Origin: Dipylidium caninum | Taxonomy: Eukaryota > Platyhelminthes > Cestoda > Cyclophyllidea > Dipylidiidae | Reading direction: 5' to 3' | DNA: 64,000 nucleotides | Assembly: GCA_017562135.1 (NCBI GenBank) | Contig: QEYB01001401.1 | Location: 143,903 to 207,902 of the forward strand | Shown here: positions 48,144-59,161 of the stretch, piece by piece | Layout of the letters: every line of letters begins with the position of its first letter | Numbering within the stretch: the stretch's first letter is position 1 | The notes under the pieces: model-generated | Told to the model about the DNA's origin: nothing | The model's database searches: none | Seen by the model: the letters and a program-made list of their open reading frames with translations, nothing else | Translations under genes and position numbers: made by a program

Positions 48144-50039
48144 GCCTCCTCAAGCGCCCTCGCAGCGCGTCACTGCACCGGCCCGTCTCCGGACTCGGGC
48201 TGGTGGGGACGGGAGACGAGGCGCGCGAGGGGGGCAGCAGGGAAGGGGCAGCAGGGAGGGGGCAGCGCGTGGGACATTCGGGTGGCGCAGAAGAGCGCCT
48301 CTCTCTCTCTCTCTCTCACCACACGACCGCAATTGTCCTTCCACGTCGTGGACGCGGCGATGTGGGGCTGCCACGACGGGGACGCACAAAACTCCGCGTG
48401 GTCAGGCGTTGTGAGCGGCGGTGGTACGACCAGCTCGACGAGCGCTTGCGAAATCATCACATCGCCGAATTAGTGGTGCAAATCGAGGAAAAGAAATGCC
48501 CTTGTTGCGTTCACCTGAAAGCGAGCAGATGACAGGCTTCGACGACTGCGATGACTCCGGTGGCATGTGAATGCTTTCAAGACTGAACCGCCACTTTATT
48601 TCCCTTCCAAACAACATGCCCCATCGTGGCAATTTAGGCACTTCTCTGGCGTGTCTCACCGCGGATGCAGGCCCCCATGACGGCCAACTGCTGCCACAGG
48701 TTTCACCTCGGCCGTTGCTTCCGACTCCATGGCGTCTGATGAAAGACAGTTTAGGCGCACAGATCGCAGAGGAGCGAGGAGTTGAGGAACTCCATCGTTG
48801 CATGGGGAGTCGTGCATTCCATGTGCCCCTGCAACGCATACGTTGGTTCTTCCAAGGCACTTTCAACACTGCAATGAGGACTGGAATGAAATCAAAGGCG
48901 ACCGCTTTCGGGTAGCGTTTGCTCTCCATGCGAGAGCAAGTTCAGTCTGGTGGTGAAGGTCTCGCGGCCTTGCGACCATTGGAGTTCGGTTGACAGAACA
49001 GACGAAACCGTCGAGGGGGAAGAAAACGTTGACCGACACGGAACGGAGGCGAGGAACGCCGAACAGGAGTGGCACATCGGCGCCCAGGAGAAGACGACTT
49101 GCGGGCAGGTGACAAGCGAAGCGAGCATCGGCGACCTCCACCGAGTGCCGCGTCCGGGGCGCAGAGGAGACGCGTCCACCCGCGGGGAGGCTGGAGCCCG
49201 ATCCTGCCGAGTTGTCGAAGGCGCCCCTCGGCAGTCAGCATGAAGCGCCCGTGACGCCCGCCGAGGTCGGTTGGCGCGACTTTGACCCTCCGTGGTCGGT
49301 TGGTTGGGCCTTCCCAGCCATGACGGGGACACCCGTCTGGAGATTGCGGGCTGATCACCCACACCACAGTTGAAATCCGATTAGGATTAAAAATAAAGAC
49401 AAATCGTCTGAAGGGGGAGCAAATTAATCCGTCTGATTCACACTTTGAGCAAAGGTAAACCTTTTGGCGGAGGACAGCTGAGACGGGGACCACACTCAGT
49501 CGAAGGGAAGGGCGAAGAAAGGCCCGAGAAGGGGCAGAGATTGTGGGAAATGCGGACAAGGGGTTCGAAGGCGCGAGAGGGCAGAAATGAGTCTTCTGGT
49601 AGACGAAACGACTTCTGCACACCCGCAGCGACGAGTTGACAGGCCTCTTGACCACCATCCGCAATTCGGACGACTGACCACGCGGATAGAAGCGGAGGCT
49701 GACGGGGATGGAGCTCGTAGTTGCGCGAGTGTCGTGATTAGAAGGACTTTAATTAGGCACAAAGATTCAGTAGAAGGACACGGTGGTTGTGAGGAGGGAT
49801 TGAGGAAATAGGTCGCTTGCCAGCCGCCTTCAAGCTCGACTCCACGTCCCGACTCGCAACTGGTGGTGACGTTCTGGCACAACCGGGCACCAACTTACGA
49901 CCGCCTAGTGAGCGTCCATTGACGCCGAGACGCGGTTTAAACGAGAGAAAGTTGGTGAGTCCAATGGAAAGGAAAGGAAAGGACAGGAGGCGACAGATGC
50001 CCGACGGTGACGCCATCCGCTGTCGACAACCTCGCTGCA

Positions 50040-51300
50040 CCAGAGCGCGGCACAAAGTGTCACCCGACAGATCGACTCAGCGTGGAGCACTGAGGTGGAT
50101 CGACCTTCGCTCCTTCAAGCAAATCGGCCTGCAGGTGGCACAGACGGCGTCGAGGCATTTTTCACTCCTCCCAAACACCCGCGAGTGACAGCCCCTCGCG
50201 GCAGCAGCTGTCACCACACGCGTCACCGGCAATGATGGAATCGCGCACTTGCACGACGTCCACCGAGAGTGGCGGAGACGGGAGGGAGAAGGGCACACCG
50301 CGTCCTCCGCCGGTGGCCACTCAGCAGTCCCACTTTGGCATGAACAACGCGGTGTACCACACAGGGAGGCAATCGGCATACTCCGCACCGTCCATCAGCC
50401 TCCCGACGCAGTTCTTCGTCCCCTCCCGACCTCCACACGCCTCGGCTTTGGCGGTGGGGCAAACTTTCCACTGGGGCGAAGGTGACTCCTTGGCCTCCAC
50501 TTGCCCGAGGCACAGCTGCCTCCGTTCAACAAAATCACCTAATTTTCGTGAAGTGGGGAATGACAAAGTTGATAGCAGACACGAAGGACACCGCGCCAGT
50601 CGACAAGTTGCGCCACAAAGTGTGCTGCGGACACAGTCGCGATCCGCGACGAGTCTGCTGAACGCCTTCGCAGTTCAGCCGTCGTGGGAAACGCATGTTG
50701 AAGGCGCTAATGATGACCCCGAAGAACACTCGCATGCAATTTTGCCTCTGGAAGACTTGTCACTCCTCCCTGAGTGACACATCAAACAACGCCGCGCCGT
50801 GACGGCAGCCACGCACGCTTATCACGATTCGGGACTTCCGCCTGCCGCCTCTCGGCCTCCTTCATTCCTCAACAACGCCCGATGGCCGATTAGACGAGGA
50901 ACTGCACCTCCAGGAGAGACGAATCTGCCAAACATTTGGCCAACTTGTCCAATCGGGGACGAAAGAGTTGCTCGCTCAACCCCTCGGCGCAGAGAGTCGG
51001 GTGCCCGCTGGCCCGTTTCCCCAGCGAGGAGTCCCAACACTCCCACTTTGGCGTGAACAACTCGGCTCATCCCGCAACGACTCCCCTCAACCATCCGAGT
51101 GGGGAATTACGACTCTCCCCCACGTCTATTTGCCTCCCAACCCAGTGCCTCACCGCCTTCCTCTCGGCCGCGTCTCCTCCGCCTCCGCGCCTTCGGGGCG
51201 AACCTCCGACTGGGAGGAAGGCTGCTCGTTGGCGGCGTCTTCGTCCGACTTAACCGATACCTTCCACGATGAAGGCGTCCGTTTTGGCGAGGTACAGACC
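50040..51300. repeat. two diverged tandem copies of a unit of about 0.6-0.7 kb
   Basis: Copy 1 (about 50040-50600) and copy 2 (about 50600-51300) share ACAAAGTGT, CACTCCTCCC, GAGTGACA and TCCCACTTTGGC-x-TGAACAAC. They then share a GCCTCCC-x-AC-CAGT stretch and a GGGGC/GGGAGG-AGG-CTCCTTGGC-type end. On the minus strand both encode a VVHAKVG-x-L peptide, so it may derive from a once-coding element. Confidence 0.6.
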
Positions 51301-52550
51301 ATCGCAGCAGACGCTATCAGGCCGTCGTAACGAAGGCGAGGGTTTGTGGGGCGCCACAACTCCTCCCCACCGATTCCCACCACGACGATGCTGCTTCTGC
51401 TGCCACCACGGCAGCCTCCACCGGGACAACGTTTCTTCAAAACACACTCAGCTGCGCCTCTGTCCACAACGACGGCCGAGACGGCCCGCCGGCCACACAA
51501 CACCTCCACCCACCGACACGTCGGCAGCCTGCCCTCAACCCGCCAGCACGGACACTGACCGCTCCTCCGTCCCGGCCCCACTCAGCAACACCGCCTCCGA
51601 CCCGACTTCCTCCAGCATCCAACCTGGTCTCTCGCAGACCTACACGACCGCTGTCCACACCGCAGCCACGACGAAAGCGGCATGCTCTTTTTCCCCTCGT
51701 CGATCTCCCCCACCGATCACATGCGTCAAGGAGGTGTGAAAACCCACAGAAGATGAATCCACCTCGGACATCACATCCTCGCCACCATCGCCCAGCAAAC
51801 GCTCGCAACAGTCGAGGAAAACACCACAAGATGCGACAGGAGGCGAACCTGCTCCCTTAGGAGTCACCTCACTCCACGTCTCCCACCCCATTCGAGTGAA
51901 CCTCAACACCGAAGAGGAAATAAAACGCCAACTGCGCGACACTCAACTTTCCCCCTCCCCCCCTCCCCCTCCAAAAGTCCCACGGGAACTAAGAAATAAC
52001 ATCTCGTCTCTCTGGGCAAAGCATCACGCCGAGCAGGAGAGCGCGACCCAGACCCAACGCAGCATGTCACGCCCTCGCCCAATTCGGGAGCCCAAGCAGC
52101 TGCATCACACCGTCGCCAGTCGGTCGGACACCACAAAAGGCCACAAACAGTGGCTTTCCTCGACGACGATCACACCGGTGTTGCGCCAGCACACGCTACG
52201 CCTTTTCAACAGACGACTTGTACAAACGACCGAATGAATTTGGAGATGCACGAAAAGGTCCCACCGCAGAACGAGAAGGCCACAGTCACACCGCTCCCAT
52301 TCACCGACACAAATCACACCACTCGCTCTCTAACTCTCACCTGTCACTCCGCTGACGCAAGGTAATCTTTGCACAAATCACCCCAACTTGGTCAGGAATG
52401 CGCACTTGGTGCTGCTGTGACATACGTGTCACGATGCGTGTACAACCTCACACGAAACCATCTCATCTTAACCGACAGACCTCCGCTCCACTTCCGCACC
52501 ACCGAGGCACTCGAGGTCATGAGGCAAGGCGGTTGACCGCGAAAAAGCCC

Positions 52551-53474
52551 TTAACCAGAGCCTTCTCCTCCTCCCACCCCTACAAGTCCACACTCCTCCC
52601 ACACTTTCCACCACAGGAAACCAGAAGACTGCCCACAGTCACGACACAGGACTTGTGCTATCCACCTCAAATACCGCTTGTACAACAAACACGACCAAGA
52701 ACCACCATACCTCCGAGGCTCTTTCAGCCTCACATAAGACTTCAGCTTCCATGGCGTCAACTCCAACAATCCTCGGTCCACGTAGGCCTCCGGGTCGATC
52801 CTCAGACACTCCTCCGCACTTCCACTCGTCGCCAGGTACATTTCCACCAAACACTGTCTACAACCCCACTCGCACTCAACCCACACCACTCACCTGTAAC
52901 TCCACAGCACCTCGTTCTCTGGCGTGGCTTCTATCTTTGCCCGCGTACGTTCCATCTCGTCCAGCAATATTGGCCGCAAGACCCCAATTTCACCCACTCC
53001 CTCACACAAATGCAGCAAATACACGCGGTAACTCCACCCACTGACATCCAGTGGGTGACCCGCATTCCACGCATCCATTCGCCAAAATTCCCGCCGAAAA
53101 ACCTAAAAAATCATTACATGTGGCAGTATCTCGTACACACACGCCTGACTTCGTGGTGTTAGTAGCTTTGACTAACATCCAGGCTAAATCCACGCCTCTC
53201 AAGCAGCCATCGACGATGCTGCCAAACCATGTAATTGCAACGGTGTTTGTCACCCAACACTTCGCATAAATCCACCTCCTCCTCGGCCACTGACTCCACT
53301 TCCTCGTCCGACAGCTGACCCAAAATCCACTGCCTTGGCAACAACCCCGTCATCAATCATGCCCCATACCTGTGCTCAAGTGGTTCAGTAGCTCTCGGGA
53401 AGCGCAACAGCACCAGTCGCGTAAACGCCAACTCATCGCTCAGCGTCAACTCGCCCTCCAAATAATACTCCTTC
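52551..53474 (-). CDS. PTAR1: protein prenyltransferase alpha subunit repeat-containing protein 1-like, N-terminus missing
   Basis: PTAR1 is related to the alpha subunit of Rab geranylgeranyltransferase and is built of prenyltransferase alpha repeats. Exons: 53370-53474, 53177-53333, 52894-53102, 52551-52857, with phases joining. Visible repeats: KEYYLEGELTLSDELAFTRL then FPRATEPLEHR-RQWILGQL, CNYMVWQHRRWLLER (canonical N-x-x-x-W-x-x-R core), VSGWSYRVYLLHLC, and DEMERTRAKIEATPENEVLW-SYR. These follow the order of human PTAR1 from about residue 100 onward. Introns are 36, 74 and 36 nt. The first exon here starts in phase 2, so at least one upstream coding exon is required, but none is visible before the SLC37 gene at 54360. 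The C-terminal exon is divergent; the stop at 52551 is the first in frame, and an earlier donor cannot be excluded. Confidence 0.8.
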
Positions 53475-54359
53475 CTGCGATGCCAAAATGTCAGGCACGA
53501 AGGCACGAAAAAGAAGGAGGATGGTCAGATCTCCTAGCATGGGAAAGAGCAACCGTTTCATAAACAAGCATTGTCATACCAATCGAAGTCCGATTGTGGG
53601 AATGAAGAGCACTCTGGTAAAGTCGAAGCCACAGTCTTGGGCCACCAAGGCACGAACAAAGAGCGAAGGCGTCGTCAACCTCAATTATTTCCTTATGGTC
53701 TGGGCCATCAAGGTGTGGAATTATATCGTATTCCCTCCTACAAGAGTCGGTGGAGCAAGAGACTCAAAGAGAACTATTCCACTGCATCTTCAACTCACTT
53801 CGACTGGGAGAGATTGTAGATGCGAGAAGCTACATCATCAGGCGGTATCTCCATCGAACCACATATGGAGAGCTATCAAGTACGCAGTGGAACGAACGCG
53901 GAAAGTCTCCACTGCGACGCCCGGTGGGTTGTTTTGGGCTCCTGCAGGCCAGCCGGCAAGGTCGGCGAGAGCCAATCACACCAAGCGCAGGAAACATTGG
54001 GACGAAAAGCGGTATTGTTTCCCAATTGCACATGAAAAGTAAGTTCTTTGTCTTTAAATAATTTGTAGACTGTGTCACATTCCCGTGCGATGGTTTACAG
54101 GGGCTTCTACCGCACGCCTTATACTTTGGAAAGTGTGCTTCTAAATGGCATCATTATAAACCACATTGTCCGCTTCCAAGGGTTTAATAATGCCTCTTAG
54201 ATATTAACACTTTGTCCTACTATTCCTGATTCTGGCAAAAATTTCTGTCGGATCTTGACAAGGGTACGTAAATTTCCTCTACATTATGGAAAGATTTAAC
54301 TCACAGACTGAAGGTCGAAAATGCGCGCACTATCAATTCGTGTGCTTAATCGCCCGCAG
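53475..54359. other. spacer between divergent PTAR1 and SLC37 genes
   Basis: This 885-bp stretch should hold the PTAR1 first exon and both promoters. I find no PTAR1-like N-terminal exon. It carries overlapping frames of non-conserved character and may include an inserted repeat. Confidence 0.4.
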
Positions 54360-57300
54360 ATGGCGCCTCCGCCATTCGGCATCAGGCTACTCTGCGGACG
54401 GCGCCAATGTTCTGTGAAAAGGTACGTTTTCTGAAACATATAGCTGCGCAAATTGTATGTGAAACGAGAGCGTTTTCATACGTTGTCATTACTTGGCACT
54501 TTTATTGTAGATGGAAGGCTGTGATTTTCCTCTTCACACTCATCATTTATACAATCTTTCATGCATCGCGAAAACCAATGAGTGTTGTCAAGTCTGTCCT
54601 TCATCCCAATTGCAGCGAAATTGCCCGTAAGGAAAACAAGTCCTTAGTACCCGAAAATGCCACATTTTGTATGTGGAAGCCTTTTGATGGGGATAACTAC
54701 AATGCGATTTTCGGTTATCTCGACTTGGCCTACCTTTTGTCCTACGCAGGAGGGATGTTCGCCAGGTGTTTTTCCTGTCTTGCTCTGAATTAACGTCGGT
54801 GTTAATGATTGGTCCCTATGCCCTTCGTCTCCTTCTTAGTGGCCATATCGCGGAACGTATGAACCTGCGTGTTTTTCTCACTTGGGGTTGCATTCTCTCT
54901 GGTATCACCACGGCCGCATTCGGCTTGGGTTATTTCTTGCGTATTCACTCTCTCGCCTTCTACTTCATCATTCAGGTATACTCAGAGAGTTGTGCTAAAG
55001 CAATGCTACCGATCCGTTGATGGTTTAATTTACGTGTATTTTTCAGACTGCAGGAGGACTTGTGCAGTCGACTGGTTGGCCAGCTGTGCTGACTTGTATG
55101 GGGAACTGGTTTGGGAAGAAAAGGTGAGATTTTCCTGCCTTCTTGGTTAGTTGCTTGGACGTACTATGATGCATGTTTGGCCTGTGAAGTAAAATAGCGC
55201 CCCTTTGACGAGTCGATTTTATTTTATTTTGTCTAAATGTTGCCTGTTGCAATATTGGTTGGGATGGTGACTCTGTGTTTGTTCAATGGTTCTTTCAATT
55301 TGTGTGAAAGTGTGATGCGACCGATGCAGCACCGTAGTTGACAACTGATGAAGGATGTTTTGTTTCACACTCACTTGACAAACCCCACATGGAGGGCTGT
55401 GTTCAAGTTGGTGGGATGGCAAAATTGTGCTGTAGACTTTCGTTTTCTAATTAGAAGGTGTCTTTAAAAACGTTGCTATGGGCCACCTACTTTGTTCTCG
55501 AACGCGCTAAAGCTACGTCTAGTGGGGCACAACACGTAGTGTAGATATTATTCAGTACGATTCGACACAGAAGTGCAATCTCCGTAGCCAGGGGATTGCG
55601 TGGTCGCGTTAAGCAGGCGGTCGTTTATTAAACAGTGGCATTGTTTACCTATGACCTTCGGTTGTGCCAACGTAGTTAGAGTTTGGAGCCAAGAAAAGGG
55701 AGCCTATTTGTGGTATAGTCATCGTGTCAACTTGGGTGCTGCGCAAGATGGTTATGGCACCGGCCCTTGTCTTACACGTATCTTGCGATGACGCATACGA
55801 GGATGCAAATGGATTGTGGATTTTATCAGTGTCTGGTGAAAAGTGATGTGTTATAGCGGCTGATCGGCGAGAGGCGTAAGTTGACCGTTGAGCGCGGGTA
55901 TGTTTGTGGCCACTTGAGCCCTCCGTGGGTGGAGTTGGAGGAAGAATGAATGTCTGGACGGTGTGGTGGTGACGGCAGGAGGCAGAGAGTGTGCATCCCC
56001 TCGTCTCTTACTCGTATCGCGTTAGTGAATGTGGTGTTCGTGGCAAAGTGTCGCCGTAGTGAGGGAGGAGTGACAGTGCGGAGGCCTGCTTTGAATGCAT
56101 GAGTGCGGGCACATGCGTTGGAGCGCGTGTCCCGTGTGATGAAGCCTTTCCTGGTATTTGTGGTACATTTCACTTTCAAAGCCTATTCGTCGACCGCATC
56201 TTCACGGAGTCTTCAAGCAAAACTGATTTAACTCCGGAAGCCTTTCGTTTCAACGTCATAATGAACTTATGCTATACATATGCCCAATGTTCTCTGCATT
56301 TTCTCATTGTAGACGCGGTTTATCCTTGGTGTGTGGAACTCACAACGTCAGTTTTGGGGAATTTGTGGGCGGTGGTGCTGGCGGGGATCTTCGTGGAAGC
56401 CGCCTGGGTGATGGTCCTTCGTTGTGCCTCGGGCCCTCCTGGATCTTGTCATGGGCGTTCCTGGTCAGTCCGTTCTCGTACCCATGTAGGCGTCTGCCCT
56501 GATTCCTGTTGCCGTGCACCCTGCTGTGTGTGTGTGTGTGTGTGTCTAAGCTTTACCTGCCTTCATTGGTAGATCCGGAGGATTTGGGCTTCTCCGCTGC
56601 TGGCACGACAGTGAAGGTGAGGACTTTCTCCAATGGCGTTGTCAGTTCCACCGAGAATTGTTGCGGATGAGGGCGGTGGGGTGTGGCAGCGCGCGCCACG
56701 TTGTCTTGGTTAGCGTCATCCGTCGAACAGCGGAAGGGGCTCGCAGTGGCCTTGGGAGAGGAGGGGAGGGTAGGTGAGATGCGGGGAAGGGAGGGGCGGG
56801 ACGGGACGGGACGGGACGGTGCGGGACGGGACGGGACCGGACGACGGACGGGACGGGACGGGACTGCGACGGACGTGGCGGGCGGGCGGGACGGGGGACG
56901 GGACTGGAGAACCGACGGGACGGGACGGGACGGGACGGGACGGGACGGGACGGGACCTGGGGGGACGGGACGGAACCGGGGCTGGGTGAGGGCAAGAAAA
57001 AGGAGAGGAGAGAGTGCGAATGGAATGGAGAGTTGCTGTTTGATTTAGTCCTTGCGAGAGGTGCTCCCGATGAAGCTACTCAGGTTATGCTGCCCGCCAG
57101 CCATTCGTTGCGTGAGGCTGTAGCGCTCTTAGTTGAGGAGGGAAAGGTGTCAGTTCAAATCGAGGGTAGGCGGAAGGCCCATTTGCGTGGTGTGGACACC
57201 AGGTGGGAGGCTCGGTTGAGACAGTGGCAGGTTCGGTTCTGAAGAATCCGTGGCGGACAAAGTTTTGGGCATTATCGCTTTGTTTGAGGAGGAATCGGCG

Positions 57301-59161
57301 CTGGCACCGAGAGATGCGCGCCAAGGTGCCAATGGTTTGGTGGTTCTCACTCGCTGCCTCGTTGTTCACCCACAAATGGTCGCCCACCTCGTCGAGTCTA
57401 GTAGGGCCAGTTGCTGTGTCCGTGGACCCCTTTGCAACCGGCGTCGCCGTCGCCCCCCACCCCCGCCCGGTCCCGCCGTCTTCCGAGAGTTGAAGCGGCT
57501 TGCGGTGCCCAAAGTTTGTCCCGATCACGTCCACTGACCTCAACCTTTCTTCAGACTGACGAGCGGAAGGGCTGCGAGGAAGGCGGAAGCGTCGCCGCGG
57601 GAGTCGCGACCCACTGATGGCCTTCATTAGACACATGTGTTTTTTGCTTTTTGGCGATTATGGGCCGGGTTTGTCGGAGAAGTTCACGCAGAAGGTGGAC
57701 CAGAGTTGGTTGGGGAGAGGTGAGAGGGTAGACACTGTGTTGCTTTTGTGATTGTTGTTGTTTCAGTTGAAGTGAATTGCAGTGGAATTTTGGAGGAGGC
57801 ACGGAATAGACGACTGATGAGTGAAGTAGGGCCGACGAGTTAGCTGGGAGAGAGCCAGCTTTCATGAGAGGTCCGTTTGCCTCGCCCTTTCAGCCCACCA
57901 GAGTCCGCAGACGTGACGAGGATACTGAACCTTTTTACTCGGATCCGAGGGTGGCCAAGTCTCCTCCCGCAGAAGACGTTTAGGGCGATCAAGCCGTTCT
58001 TTTGCGGCCGCTTCTGCTGTTCCGGTGAGTGATTGCTTGTCTTATTTCTGGGGCGTTGGGATAATCACCACTGCGTCTGTTTTTTTGAAAAATAGCTTCC
58101 TCACACCCTTCATTTTTTGCCCGGCTTATAGTGCGCTTTCCCATCAGGCAGTCGCTTTTGTGTAGCCGCCACTTTCTTCGTTTTAATGGATTGTCTTCTG
58201 TTGGCTTATCTCACTAAATCATGCCAACGAATTGGCTTCGTGCCATTGGTAGGGCGTCGTTGAATACTCCGTTATGTCATTCTCGCCAAGTCAGCTGCCT
58301 ATACTTTCTCTTCTGGCTGCCGCGGTAACATCAGAGAGGCGACGATTTGAGGGCAACCTGTCAGCCGACAAAATAATCGAACGGCCTCGACGTGGGCGAA
58401 TCGTGGGTGGCGTCGTGGACGGGCTGGTCAAGGACCGCTGGCGTGCAGTGCCACAGTCTGTGTGGTCATGCTCCTCCTCTGGGATGCCCCTGTAAGTGCG
58501 ACTCTCCGACGCAGCGTCTTCTGTGGCGGTAGTGGGCAGGAAGAAAACAACCTCGAGAAGTGCTGGTTGGAGTCGGTGCCTCGACAGTCGTTAATGTCCA
58601 CCAAACACGTGACTGCGTTGGATGGGTGTGAGGGGAGGCGGTGGGCCGACGAGACGGGACAGACGACAAGACAGACAGACAGTCGCAGTGAGCAGGCGAG
58701 AGAGAGACGTGGTGGAAGGAGGGACGGGAGAGTGAGGCATTTGGGGGATTTGCCCACGTTCGTGTGGCTCATCGCCTGTTGAAGAACTCGTCTTTTTCCC
58801 CTCTTATTTTCCCAGCTCTACCTACTACCTCGTGGGCGCGGTCCTCATGCCAAGTCGCATGTGTGCGTAAGGCTGTCTTTGCTTCCCCACACCTCCATGC
58901 ATGTCGTCGCGGCAAAATAGGTCTTATCGCTGTGAGGTCCATGACGGGACAGATTATTATGCAATCCAACCTCATCGGGTGGCCTTTTCCTCTCAACGTC
59001 CAGCTTTTCTGTTGGTCCTGGATTCCTCACGTTGGACCGTATTCTCCTCATCACGACGGCCTGTAATCGGCTGACCTCGGGAAACGCACCAGTTCACTTC
59101 GTGGCACGCGAAGCCCTGGCAAACAGTCCGTGGCCGATCATCGACGGGACTGGTTCGCTAG
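54360..59161 (+). CDS. SLC37-family glucose-6-phosphate/phosphate exchanger, 3' exons frame-disrupted and C-terminus not found
   Basis: SLC37 proteins are major-facilitator antiporters exchanging sugar phosphates for phosphate, mostly in the ER membrane. Intact exons: 54360-54421 (ATG; PFGIRLLCG), 54511-54765 (FHASRKPMSVVKSVLHPNCS, then WKPFDGDNYNAIFGYLD), 54840-54975 (SGHIAERM, FGLGYFLRIHSLAFYF) and 55047-55123 (GGLVQSTGWPAVLTCMGNWF). Further exons match the family but only across changing frames: about 56313-56485 (AVVLAGIFVEAAW, then SFVVP), 56573-56616 (PEDLGFSAAGTTVK), 58253-58491 (VVEYS, GRIVGGVVDGLVKDR, then TVCVVMLLLWDAPV) and about 59004-59161 (ADLGKRTSSLRGT, then IIDGTGSL). Splice sites around these exons remain good. 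The last transmembrane exons were not found. Sequencing indels are the likeliest cause of the breaks; pseudogenisation is the alternative. Confidence 0.8.
55124..56312 (+). other. SLC37 intron
   Basis: It runs from the donor GTGAGA after exon 4 to the acceptor before the first frame-broken exon. No gene recognised. The onset of apparent base-level errors lies within or at the end of this interval. Confidence 0.5.
56524..56545. repeat. (TG)n microsatellite
   Basis: About eleven dinucleotide units in an SLC37 intron. Confidence 0.85.
56790..56965. repeat. (GGGAC)n pentanucleotide satellite-like array
   Basis: Long runs of GGGAC units are interrupted by GGACC, GCGAC and GGCGG variants, in the SLC37 intron between exons 6 and 7. 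It is strongly G-rich on the plus strand. Confidence 0.9.
57259..57440 (+). repeat. dispersed repeat, plus-oriented copy
   Basis: It matches the reverse complement of 63440-63625 with many small indels. Shared landmarks, in order: CATTATCGCTT, GTTGAGGAG then AATCGGCGCTGG, CCGAGAGA, CAAGGTGCCA, TGGTTCTCACTCGCTGCCTC, GTTCACC, CCTCGTCGAGTC, ATAGGGC and GACTGTGTCCGTGGAC-like. It sits in an SLC37 intron. The family is not identified. Confidence 0.75.

Larger units (their letters stand above)
45724..52550. other. long GC-rich region without a confident gene
   Basis: Overlapping open frames occur on both strands, as expected in GC-rich, stop-poor sequence. Named content is a possible membrane ORF (47835-48143), a (CT)n run near 48299-48320 and a tandem duplication (50040-51300). 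A minus-strand frame near 45900-46190 contains ARRHVARDCVHWLR, which faintly recalls retrotransposon integrase zinc-binding regions but is not convincing. Confidence 0.35.

Noticed and set aside
52398..53162. 254-codon plus-strand ORF
   Set aside because: It is the antisense shadow of PTAR1 exons, which show family motifs and valid splice sites on the minus strand.
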